This document shows positions 1-5,267 of a stretch of DNA of 5,300 nucleotides, piece by piece. Each line of letters opens with the position of its first letter. Within the stretch, counting starts at the first letter, position 1. The position numbers and the translations under genes are program-made. Source of the stretch: Pseudothermotoga sp. (lineage in GTDB: Bacteria; Thermotogota; Thermotogae; Thermotogales; DSM-5069); contig JAPYWY010000128.1 in NCBI GenBank assembly GCA_028276125.1, forward strand, positions 1 through 5,300. Direction: 5' to 3'. Under the pieces are notes generated by a model. It did not search any database. It was not told where the DNA came from and saw only the letters and a program-made list of their open reading frames with translations.

Positions 1-309
1 GAGTTCAACCTTAAAATCAAAAACGAACCGCTCTCCAAAGTACGACGACAGATTCAACGATGGATCGATCAACCACGGTGCGTCGTGTTCGCAGATGTAC
101 AGTTTCTCGACTTTCAACTCCTTCAGACCACAGATGTGATCGAAATGACCGTGCGTGAGCAGCACGATGCAAGGTTTCTGAACGAACGCTCCTATACCAT
201 AACCCGGATCGATGACCACGCTGGGCTCTGCATCGATCACGTAGCTGTTCGTACCAATGGGTCCTGTGACGATACAGCGAATCGAATCGTTGATGCGTAG
301 GGTATACAC
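1..309 (-). CDS. Metallo-beta-lactamase-fold hydrolase, N-terminal part (runs off the window)
   Basis: This is the first ~103 codons of a protein that leaves the window at its left edge without a stop. The reverse strand shows the N-terminal half of an MBL-fold domain: a strand-rich start, GPIGTNSYVID (where many glyoxalase II-like proteins have G-x-x-x-N-x-Y), then VVIDPG, and the zinc-binding motif THGHFDH at about residues 52-58. In this superfamily the two His, the Asp and the last His of that motif bind a dinuclear metal centre and activate water for hydrolysis. The likely start is GTG at 309, which sits 4 bases after GAGGTGAT. An in-frame ATG at 315 lies inside that SD and is a less likely start. 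The substrate cannot be told; a cytosolic glyoxalase II-like thioesterase is one possibility. The gene diverges from the PLD gene. Confidence 0.85.
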   Translation of the reverse strand, partial: MYTLRINDSIRCIVTGPIGTNSYVIDAEPSVVIDPGYGIGAFVQKPCIVLLTHGHFDHICGLKELKVEKLYICEHDAPWLIDPSLNLSSYFGERFVFDFKVEL

Positions 310-337
310 GCACATCACCTCGGCTATAATATAGACC
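303..337 (+). promoter_or_regulatory. Promoter of the PLD-HAD-GH3-like unit, giving a near-leaderless mRNA
   Basis: A perfect -10 box TATAAT lies at 325-330. A -35 candidate TATACA at 303-308 matches four of six consensus bases, with 16 bases between them. The expected transcription start is about 337, while the first ATG is at 338. No SD-like sequence precedes that ATG, and an in-frame TAG at 332-334 rules out an earlier start. The first gene would therefore be translated from a leaderless or nearly leaderless mRNA. The -35 overlaps the beginning of the divergent MBL gene. The reverse strand of the same AT-rich block reads TATATTATA and could serve the MBL gene, but I see no good -35 for it. 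Confidence 0.55.
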
Positions 338-1216
338 ATGAAAGCGCTATTGCTGTGTTTTGTGGCAATTTCATCCTTCTGTGTTCAAATCATGTTCACA
401 CCTCTTCAGTCGACAGACTGGCTCTGTGAGCTTGTGAGTGAAGCATCGCAGTCCGTGTACGTGTGCAGTTATTCACTCGATGAGAAGAATTTCCTGCATG
501 CTCTGAGTGAAGCGGCACGTCGGGGCGTTGATGTGAAGGTGATCTTCGAGACGGGTACAGCACCCAAGGACGTTCGCGTCAGAATGGACGTAGAGAGTTC
601 TCTGCTGCATCTCAAGTTCATCGTGGTCGATGAAGAGAGGATCGTCTTGGGTTCTGCGAACTTCACGGAAAACAGTTTGAAGAGGTCGATCAACGATCTC
701 TTGTACATCGAAGATCGCGCGGTTGGGTCGAAGCTTGCGAGTTTTTTCGATGGGCTTTGGAACGGAGAAATGAGACGGTTCGAAGCACGGCACGGTGAAA
801 TTCTCTTGGCAAATTTCGATCTTGAAGATCTTCTGCTGCGAGAATTGTCGAGAGCGAAAGAGACTGTCGATGTTGCGATGTTCGCCTTGACACATCCGAA
901 GGTTTGGGCGATGCTCAAGGTGCTCTCGAGCAGAAAGGTGCGGATCAGACTACTCGTCGATCGATGGTTTTTGAACCACTCCGCGCTGAGGAATCTTCCA
1001 GACTCCGGTATCGAACTGAGGGTCTTTGAGCCCTTCACACTGCACTCGAAATTGTTTATAATCGACGGGCGAGTGATCGTGAGCGGTTCTGCCAACGCGA
1101 CGAAGAGTGCTTACGAAAGGAACGCGGAACTGATGATGGTCATTCGAGAAAAGTCCTTGGTCCAGCGTTATCGAGAGTTTTTCGAAAAGATATGGCAGGA
1201 GGGGAAAGAGCCTTGA
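338..1216 (+). CDS. Exported phospholipase D superfamily protein with two HKD motifs
   Basis: This 292-residue protein belongs to the PLD/nuclease superfamily, which cleaves phosphodiester bonds through a phospho-histidine intermediate formed by paired HKD motifs. Residues 1-17 look like a short signal peptide or membrane anchor (one Lys, then a hydrophobic core rich in Leu, Phe and Ile), so the protein probably acts outside the cytoplasm. Both catalytic motifs are intact. The first is HLKFIVVD with H91, K93 and D98, followed by GSANFT; the second is HSKLFIID with H236, K238 and D243, followed by GSANAT. The two halves thus form one active site in a single chain, as in phosphatidylserine synthase/PLD or Nuc-type endonucleases. 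Substrate (DNA, phospholipid or other) cannot be decided. It is the first gene of the unit; its stop TGA overlaps the TTG start of the next gene, and the SD for that gene lies in its last codons. Confidence 0.88.
   Translation: MKALLLCFVAISSFCVQIMFTPLQSTDWLCELVSEASQSVYVCSYSLDEKNFLHALSEAARRGVDVKVIFETGTAPKDVRVRMDVESSLLHLKFIVVDEERIVLGSANFTENSLKRSINDLLYIEDRAVGSKLASFFDGLWNGEMRRFEARHGEILLANFDLEDLLLRELSRAKETVDVAMFALTHPKVWAMLKVLSSRKVRIRLLVDRWFLNHSALRNLPDSGIELRVFEPFTLHSKLFIIDGRVIVSGSANATKSAYERNAELMMVIREKSLVQRYREFFEKIWQEGKEP
1197..1204 (+). promoter_or_regulatory. Shine-Dalgarno AGGAGGGG that decides the TTG start of the HAD gene
   Basis: AGGAGGGG lies inside the last codons of the PLD gene, 8 bases before TTG at 1213. 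An in-frame ATG at 1192 lies upstream of this SD, is preceded by no SD of its own, and would add seven residues ahead of the conserved first beta strand. The SD position therefore favours the TTG. Confidence 0.75.
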
Positions 1217-2016
1217 AGGTGTTCGTGTTCGATCTGGACGGAACGATACTGATGGATTCCCACAACATCCATCCTTCGAATCTGAAGGCCATAAACTTGC
1301 TCTTGAAAAAGGCTAAGGTGATCGTCTTCGCCAGCGGCAGGATGCTCCCATCTGTCAGAAAGCTTTTGCGGCGTTACTTCGAGATCGAATTTCCCATCAT
1401 CGCCTACAACGGCTCCGTCGTGTGGACACCACAGCACGGCAAGATCATGGATTTGAAAATAGAGCCGCAGAGTGCCTCCCAGATAGTTCAAAAACTGAGA
1501 TCGTTGAGCGTTCACAGACAGGCCTACGTGGACGACAAACTCGTGGTGGAAGAAGACAACGAACATGCGAGGGCCTACAGTGAACATTCAGGGATCGAGT
1601 TGACCTTCGTGGACGATCTTGCAAAGCTCGTGGCAGAACACGGTGCAACGAAGTTGCTCGCCATAGCCGAACCTGAAAAGCTCGATGCGATCATTCCAAA
1701 GCTCAGGGAAGAGTTTGAAGACGTACTCATCTTCAAGTCTTTCGCCAACTATCTCGATTTTGTTCCGTCCCAAACGGACAAGGGACGCGCGTTGAGAGTG
1801 CTCGCCGAAAAACTGGGTTTCGACCTCTCCGAAGCAATGGCGTTCGGTGACAACGACAACGACATAGCACTCTTGAAGAGCGTTGGTCTCGGAGTGGCTG
1901 TTCGAAACGGTACGAAGGGCCTGAAGGAGGTGGCCGATGTCGTTGTCGAGGAGAATTTTCTTGGTGGTCCTGGCAATTTCCTTCTGGAGCTCATCGATCG
2001 CGGCTGGCTCGATTGA
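1213..2016 (+). CDS. Cof-type HAD-superfamily phosphatase (HAD IIB)
   Basis: This is a 267-residue cytosolic Mg-dependent phosphatase of the HAD superfamily with a Cof-type (IIB) cap. Members usually dephosphorylate sugar phosphates, nucleotides or cofactors such as FMN or pyridoxal phosphate. All four motifs are present: DLDGT with nucleophile D7 and acid/base D9, ASGR with S41, TDKG with K190, and GDNDND with metal-binding D213 and D217. The central region (about 80-185) is the cap that would set specificity, and length is normal for the family. The preferred start is TTG at 1213, because AGGAGGGG stands 8 bases upstream and the hydrophobic first strand KVFVFDLDG follows at once. ATG at 1192 is the alternative. 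The TTG overlaps the PLD stop (TTGA), implying translational coupling. Its last 26 codons also encode the signal peptide of the following gene in another frame. The natural substrate is unknown. Confidence 0.92.
   Translation: MKVFVFDLDGTILMDSHNIHPSNLKAINLLLKKAKVIVFASGRMLPSVRKLLRRYFEIEFPIIAYNGSVVWTPQHGKIMDLKIEPQSASQIVQKLRSLSVHRQAYVDDKLVVEEDNEHARAYSEHSGIELTFVDDLAKLVAEHGATKLLAIAEPEKLDAIIPKLREEFEDVLIFKSFANYLDFVPSQTDKGRALRVLAEKLGFDLSEAMAFGDNDNDIALLKSVGLGVAVRNGTKGLKEVADVVVEENFLGGPGNFLLELIDRGWLD
1924..1932 (+). promoter_or_regulatory. Internal Shine-Dalgarno AAGGAGGTG for the overlapping GH3-like gene
   Basis: AAGGAGGTG lies within the HAD coding sequence (codons for LKEV) and is close to the full complement of the 16S rRNA 3' end. 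The distance from the GGAGG core to ATG at 1937 is 6 bases. Its quality is the main reason to accept a start that lies 80 bases inside the upstream gene. Confidence 0.8.
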
Positions 2017-2719
2017 GTTTCGCGACCAACTATCGTTCTGTGAGGGATCCTGTGTTCTTAACGTTCCTCTGCAGCGTATCTTGAAAGACGTATCGCTCTT
2101 AGCGCTTGGTTGCAACCAAAACGTGGAGATCGCGAGGGATGTTGCCTATGTCGCGGGCATGGTGGCGCGCTCTTACGGTTTCGACCACGTCGTTTTTGGA
2201 ACACTCGATGTGTTGACGGATAACGATCCAAATCCTTTGGGTAAGATCTCTCGATCTCCCTTCATAACTGCCCAGATCATATCTCTCATGATAGAAGGAT
2301 TCGTCTCAGCGGGTGTAATGCCTATACTGAACGCAACTGGGAGGATCAACCTCGACGTGGTCAGATCTCTGCTGGCCCGAAAGATGAGTTGCCCAACCTT
2401 GGTGGAGGATGAGGGGAAAGCAAACCGGCTGCGTGAGATTGGTTTCAACGTTGCTTTCATTACTGAGAACGGCGAGTTGCTCGGCAGATTACCGAGTTTG
2501 AACGTGAAGCCACCGATAGATCTTTCGGACGTCGAGCGGATCAGAAGAAAGGTCCTCGAGGGAGCGATCGTGCTCTTGAACCGTTCGGTGAGCAAGATCT
2601 CGGTGAACGATCCTTTCATGAGAGCAGGTGTGCTCGTTTTCAGCGATGAAGAATGGATCTTGAAACTTGCCGAACAGGTGTTGAAGGGGGAAAAACCTTC
2701 AACCGGAAGGGCTCCTTGA
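1937..2719 (+). CDS. Exported protein resembling a shortened, probably non-catalytic GH3 glycosidase
   Basis: This 260-residue protein begins with a convincing signal peptide: SRR, then a hydrophobic stretch IFLVVLAISFW, then a small-residue region with likely cleavage near SIAA/GS (residues 20-25). The middle (about 64-135) resembles the GH3 N-terminal barrel as in beta-N-acetylglucosaminidases: an A-x-x-x-A-R-S-Y-G-F-type helix and strand, TLDVLTDNDPNP matching the family's DVN-x-x-P loop, SRSPF like RSF, and IEGFVSAGVMPI like the I-x-G-L-x-x-A-G-V strand. Where GH3 enzymes have KHFPG, this protein has ILNATG, and no nucleophile Asp motif follows. Residues 203-215 (RRKVLEGAIVLLN) recall the segment near the end of the GH3 barrel. 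Typical GH3 proteins are much longer, so it looks condensed and may bind rather than cleave. The GH3 link is inferred from pattern only. The start is supported by the internal SD; the 3' end overlaps ispF by 21 bases. Confidence 0.72.
   Translation: MSLSRRIFLVVLAISFWSSSIAAGSIEFRDQLSFCEGSCVLNVPLQRILKDVSLLALGCNQNVEIARDVAYVAGMVARSYGFDHVVFGTLDVLTDNDPNPLGKISRSPFITAQIISLMIEGFVSAGVMPILNATGRINLDVVRSLLARKMSCPTLVEDEGKANRLREIGFNVAFITENGELLGRLPSLNVKPPIDLSDVERIRRKVLEGAIVLLNRSVSKISVNDPFMRAGVLVFSDEEWILKLAEQVLKGEKPSTGRAP
2680..2703. repeat. Perfect 8-bp inverted repeat at the convergent gene ends
   Basis: GTTGAAGG at 2680-2687 and CCTTCAAC at 2696-2703 are exact reverse complements separated by 8 bases (GGGAAAAA). 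The repeat covers the last codons of the GH3-like gene and the stop of ispF. It could form a hairpin in either transcript, but no T-run follows on either strand, so it is not a standard intrinsic terminator. Confidence 0.5.
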
Positions 2720-3181
2720 AATCAGACAAACTGCGATCGCTGAAGCACCCTCGTTCGCTTCGAAACCCAATCCGTTGGCCGTCTTGAACTTCACGTTGAC
2801 ATTCTCTTTTTCGATTCCCAAAGTGATCGCGAGCGTTTCGACCATCCTTTCTCTGAAAGGTGAAAGCTTCACCACACCGCAAGTCACAGTCACATCGACG
2901 TTCGCGATGGACCAGCCTCTCTCCACCAGGAGGTCTCTCATCTGTTTCAGCATCGCCAAACTTGAAGCGTTCCGCCAGCGTTCATTCTGGTCGAAGTACT
3001 CGCCGATGTCCCCGAGGGCCGCTGCACCGAGCAGCGCATCGATCAAAGCGTGGCAGACTACGTCGGCGTCTGAATGACCTTCCAGTCCAACTTCTTCGCT
3101 CACGACGACGCCACCGAGGACCATTCTTCCAGGTTTCTTCAACGCGTGCCTGTCGGTGCCTATTCCCACCCTCAAGTTCAT
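2699..3181 (-). CDS. ispF: 2-C-methyl-D-erythritol 2,4-cyclodiphosphate synthase
   Basis: IspF converts CDP-methylerythritol 2-phosphate to methylerythritol cyclodiphosphate and CMP in the MEP route to isoprenoids; it is a cytosolic homotrimer with a divalent metal at each subunit interface. The 160-residue length is standard. The start has the family's G-x-G-x-D-x-H pattern (GIGTDRH, metal ligands D10 and H12), followed by the hallmark GHSDADVVCHALIDALLG (36-52) with third ligand H44, then GAAALGDIGEYF. Near the C-terminus KTANGLGF and NEG match the CMP/diphosphate-binding region, although the Glu seen in the E. coli enzyme (E135) is Asn here (N136). The ATG overlaps the dnaB stop as ATGA, so translation is probably coupled to dnaB. 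Its stop overlaps the convergent GH3-like gene by 21 bases. Confidence 0.96.
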   Translation of the reverse strand: MNLRVGIGTDRHALKKPGRMVLGGVVVSEEVGLEGHSDADVVCHALIDALLGAAALGDIGEYFDQNERWRNASSLAMLKQMRDLLVERGWSIANVDVTVTCGVVKLSPFRERMVETLAITLGIEKENVNVKFKTANGLGFEANEGASAIAVCLISRSPSG

Positions 3182-4530
3182 TCCGACTCGATCCTTTCCA
3201 CTTCGTAAAAGGATGCAGTTTGTGGTTCGAACATGAGCTTCACCGTGCCTATGGGACCGTTCCTCTGCTTTCCGATGATTATCTCGGCCTCATGAGGTTC
3301 GTGCAGTTTTTCGCTCTTCCTGTAGTACTCTTCTCGGTAGATGAACAACACCGTGTCCGCATCTTGTTCTATCGCCCCAGATTCTCTCAGATCGCTCAAC
3401 CTCGGCCTTTTGTCCTCGCGCGTTTCCACGGCACGCGAAAGCTGAGAGAGCGCAACGACAGCGATTTCGAGTTCCCTCGCGAGCAGCTTAAGTGACCTTG
3501 AGATCTCAGATATTTCCTGTTGCCTGCTCTCTTGGCCACCTCCGTGTGTGTGCATCAACTGAAGATAATCGACGAAGATGGCGTCGATGTTGTACTCTCG
3601 CTTCATCCTTCGTGCCTTCGCGCGCAGCGTGCGTGGATCCAGAGAAGGCTCATCGTCCACGATGATGTTGGCCTTGTAAAGTTTTGAGGCGCCTATGGTC
3701 AATCTTTCCCATTCTTGATCGCTCAGATAACCCGTCCTGATCTTGTGCAAATCCACCCTCGATTCGCTGCACAAAAGTCTCTGCGCGAGCTGTTCTTTGG
3801 ACATTTCCAGACTGAATATGCCCACGGACAGGTTGAACTTGACGGCCATGTTGCGTGCTATGGTGAGGGCAAAGGCAGTCTTACCCACGGATGGTCTGGC
3901 TGCAATGATTATCAAATCGGACTTGTGAAAGCCGGAAGTCTGCCTGTCCAAGACTCGAAAACCGGTGGGCAGACCGCTCACGACCGCGCCAGGTTCAGGA
4001 ACCGTCGCGCTCTTCAACCTCAGCTCTTCAAGGTTCTCGAAAACCGCGTGCATTATCGAGCCGATGTGATCGTAGGTTTTCATGGCCCTCGATTCGGCTA
4101 TGTCGAAGACGATCCTTTCGGCCTCGTCCAAGATCTCGTCCACCTCACGTTCGTCGTAGGCCGATTCGACGATGTTTCTGCCAGCCTCTATCAGACTTCT
4201 CAGGATCGATTTGTCTCGTACGATCTTGGCGTAATGCATCACGTGTGCGGAGGTCGGCACAGCTTCGGCGAGTCTCGCGACATCCAGTTCGCTACCCACG
4301 AACTTCATCTGGCCCGTCCTCTTCAGTTCTTCGCACAACGACAGCACATCGATAGGATCGCCGCGCTCGTACATCTTCTCCATGGCGGCGAATATCACTT
4401 GATGCTTTTTCGAATAGAAGTCGTCGCTTCTGAGAATTTCCATCACATCGTTCACGACGCTCGGATCGATCAGTATGCTGCCGATCACCGCTTCCTCTGC
4501 TTCCAAGTTGTGTGGGGGTAAGAGTGGCAT
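3178..4530 (-). CDS. dnaB: Replicative DNA helicase DnaB
   Basis: DnaB is the hexameric ATP-driven helicase that unwinds DNA ahead of the replisome and recruits primase. The 450-residue length is normal, with no intein or insertion. The N-terminal domain (about 5-105) opens with the typical PPHNLEAEEAVIGSIL. A linker follows, then the RecA-like motor: Walker A ARPSVGKT (211-218, K217), the catalytic Glu in SLEM (E242), Walker B IFVDYLQL (318-325, D321), the sensor region LSQLSRAVE (361-369), LRESGAIEQDAD (381-392), and the arginine-finger segment KQRNGPIG (421-428). ATG at 4530 is preceded by GAGGTGAT at 4536-4543 with a 5-base gap. Upstream on the same strand lies tRNA-Ala with a terminator whose T-run ends only 26 bases before the ATG, leaving little room for a private promoter. 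Downstream it overlaps ispF by four bases. Confidence 0.98.
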   Translation of the reverse strand: MPLLPPHNLEAEEAVIGSILIDPSVVNDVMEILRSDDFYSKKHQVIFAAMEKMYERGDPIDVLSLCEELKRTGQMKFVGSELDVARLAEAVPTSAHVMHYAKIVRDKSILRSLIEAGRNIVESAYDEREVDEILDEAERIVFDIAESRAMKTYDHIGSIMHAVFENLEELRLKSATVPEPGAVVSGLPTGFRVLDRQTSGFHKSDLIIIAARPSVGKTAFALTIARNMAVKFNLSVGIFSLEMSKEQLAQRLLCSESRVDLHKIRTGYLSDQEWERLTIGASKLYKANIIVDDEPSLDPRTLRAKARRMKREYNIDAIFVDYLQLMHTHGGGQESRQQEISEISRSLKLLARELEIAVVALSQLSRAVETREDKRPRLSDLRESGAIEQDADTVLFIYREEYYRKSEKLHEPHEAEIIIGKQRNGPIGTVKLMFEPQTASFYEVERIESE

Positions 4531-4556
4531 GAGAGATCACCTCAATGAGATGATAC

Positions 4557-4583
4557 AAAAAAACGGGGCGATTTTGCCCCGCT
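4557..4583 (-). terminator. Intrinsic terminator after tRNA-Ala, upstream of dnaB
   Basis: Read on the minus strand, AAGCGGGGC and GCCCCGTTT form a stem of six G:C pairs (CGGGGC with GCCCCG), extended by one G:U and two A:U pairs, around the loop AAAATC. It is followed by a run of seven T. The stem begins immediately after the tRNA CCA end, so it serves as the tRNA 3' trailer and terminator. It also lies in front of dnaB on the same strand. Confidence 0.88.
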
Positions 4584-4659
4584 TGGTGGAGCCGATGGGA
4601 TTCGAACCCACGACTTCTACCTTGCGAAGGTAGCGCTCTCCCAGCTGAGCTACGGCCCC
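4584..4659 (-). tRNA. tRNA-Ala, anticodon CGC
   Basis: The reverse strand folds into a full 76-base cloverleaf with an encoded CCA end. The acceptor GGGGCCG pairs with CGGCTCC and contains the G3:U70 wobble pair that marks alanine tRNAs. The D stem is GCTC/GAGC. The anticodon stem CTACC/GGTAG encloses the loop TTCGCAA with anticodon CGC (plus-strand 4624-4626), which reads the GCG codon. The variable loop has five bases, and the T arm is GTGGG-TTCGAAT-CCCAT with one G:U pair. Nothing is missing or unusual. It diverges from the adenosine-specific kinase gene and is followed by an intrinsic terminator and then dnaB. Confidence 0.97.
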
Positions 4660-4669
4660 AGCAATTCAA

Positions 4670-4698
4670 ATTATAGACCAACGTTCGCTACAATGCAA
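4670..4698 (-). promoter_or_regulatory. Promoter of tRNA-Ala
   Basis: On the minus strand a perfect TATAAT lies at 4675-4670, and TTGCAT (matching the TTG of the -35 consensus) lies at 4698-4693, with exactly 17 bases between them. The predicted transcription start is near 4663, about four bases before the first base of the tRNA. It may also be the main promoter for dnaB and ispF through incomplete termination. Confidence 0.72.
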
Positions 4699-4713
4699 GA
4701 GGAGAAAGATACC

Positions 4714-4785
4714 ATGCTCGAATCTTGGACTGTATCGTATAATTCTTTCGAAGACATCGAACATTCACGAGAGGTGATCGTATGA
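4714..4785 (+). CDS. Possible 23-codon upstream ORF overlapping the kinase start
   Basis: ATG at 4714 opens a 23-codon frame (MLESWTVSYN at the start, HSREVIV at the end). Its TGA at 4783-4785 overlaps the ATG of the adenosine-specific kinase gene as ATGA. AGAGGAG at 4698-4704 stands 9 bases before the ATG, a good SD distance. The SD of the kinase lies within its last codons, so translation of this ORF could influence kinase translation. Against it, the best -10 box (TATAAT at 4738-4743) lies inside the ORF, and a transcript from there would lack its start. The peptide shows no recognisable motif and no run of one regulatory amino acid. Confidence 0.25.
   Translation: MLESWTVSYNSFEDIEHSREVIV
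4738..4743 (+). promoter_or_regulatory. -10 box for the adenosine-specific kinase gene
   Basis: A perfect TATAAT at 4738-4743 would start transcription near 4750, giving a leader of about 32 bases that includes the SD GAGGTGAT at 4771-4778. No convincing -35 is found 16-18 bases upstream, so the call rests on the -10 box and its position. A weaker alternative, TTCAAA at 4665-4670 with TACAAT at 4689-4694 (18-base spacer), would start near 4701. Confidence 0.5.
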
Positions 4786-5267
4786 ACATCGAAGTGGTTC
4801 AAGTGAACATACCTGAAGGGGCCAACGTCATCTTAGGACACTCACACTTCATCAAGACGGTCGAGGATCTCTACGAAGCTGTGGTGACCACCAACCCGAG
4901 CATGAAGTTCGGACTCGCGTTCAACGAGGCGAGTGGTCCGTGCTTGGTGAGGTACGAGGGGAACGATCAAGAGCTCATCGACGTAGCGATCGACAATGCG
5001 AGAAGGATCGGAGCGGGACATCTGTTCGTACTCGTGATCAAAAACGGTTATCCCATCAACATACTCAACCAGATCAAGAACGTTCAGGAAGTCTGCAGGA
5101 TATTCGCTGCGACTGCAAACCCATTGCAGGTGCTCGTCGTGCAAACCGACCAAGGAAGATCGGTCATAGGCGTAGTGGACGGTTTCGCCGTCAAGGGAGT
5201 CGAGTCTGAAAAGGACAGAGAGTGGAGGCACAATTTCTTGAGACAAATCACGAAGTACAAAAAGTGA
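4782..5267 (+). CDS. Adenosine-specific kinase family protein (DUF355)
   Basis: This 161-residue protein matches the small, highly conserved family known as adenosine-specific kinase or DUF355, found in many archaea and thermophilic bacteria. The landmarks I recognise are GHSHFIKTVEDLYEA (19-33), MKFGLAFNEASGP (41-53) followed by LVRYEGND, IGAGHLFVLVI (76-86), YPINILNQIKNVQEVCRIF (90-108), ATANPLQVLV (110-119), and GRSVIGVVDG (125-134). Length is typical. A commonly seen Cys in the F-C-E-A-S-G motif is Asn here. The annotated activity, phosphorylation of adenosine, comes from the family name; I see no classical ribokinase or Walker motifs, so the true role is less certain than the family membership. 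There is no signal peptide, so it is cytosolic. ATG at 4782 follows GAGGTGAT (4771-4778) by three bases. The gene diverges from tRNA-Ala; nothing in the window shows its pathway. Confidence 0.9.
   Translation: MNIEVVQVNIPEGANVILGHSHFIKTVEDLYEAVVTTNPSMKFGLAFNEASGPCLVRYEGNDQELIDVAIDNARRIGAGHLFVLVIKNGYPINILNQIKNVQEVCRIFAATANPLQVLVVQTDQGRSVIGVVDGFAVKGVESEKDREWRHNFLRQITKYKK

Noticed and set aside
17..313. Alternative minus-strand frame at the left edge starting with GTG at 313
   Set aside because: It yields an Arg-rich shadow product. The neighbouring frame carries the zinc motif THGHFDH and is open to the window edge.
469..1095. Long minus-strand open frame (208 codons) opposite the PLD gene
   Set aside because: The translation is Ser/Arg/Thr-rich in the way of an antisense shadow, while the plus strand carries both intact HKD motifs.
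2860..3495. Plus-strand open frame across ispF and the end of dnaB
   Set aside because: It spans two convincing opposite-strand genes, is Arg/Ser-rich with no recognisable motif, and has no good start signal.
3715..4521. Long plus-strand open frame (268 codons) opposite dnaB
   Set aside because: It is antisense to a fully conserved dnaB, its translation shows no domain or sensible composition, and no SD precedes it.
3178..4530. Possible intein in dnaB
   Set aside because: Walker A, Walker B and the arginine-finger segment are at normal spacing, and the 450-residue length leaves no room for an insertion.
4725..4743. TTGGAC at 4725-4730 as the -35 partner of TATAAT at 4738
   Set aside because: Only seven bases separate them, far from the 16-18 needed for a sigma-70-type promoter.
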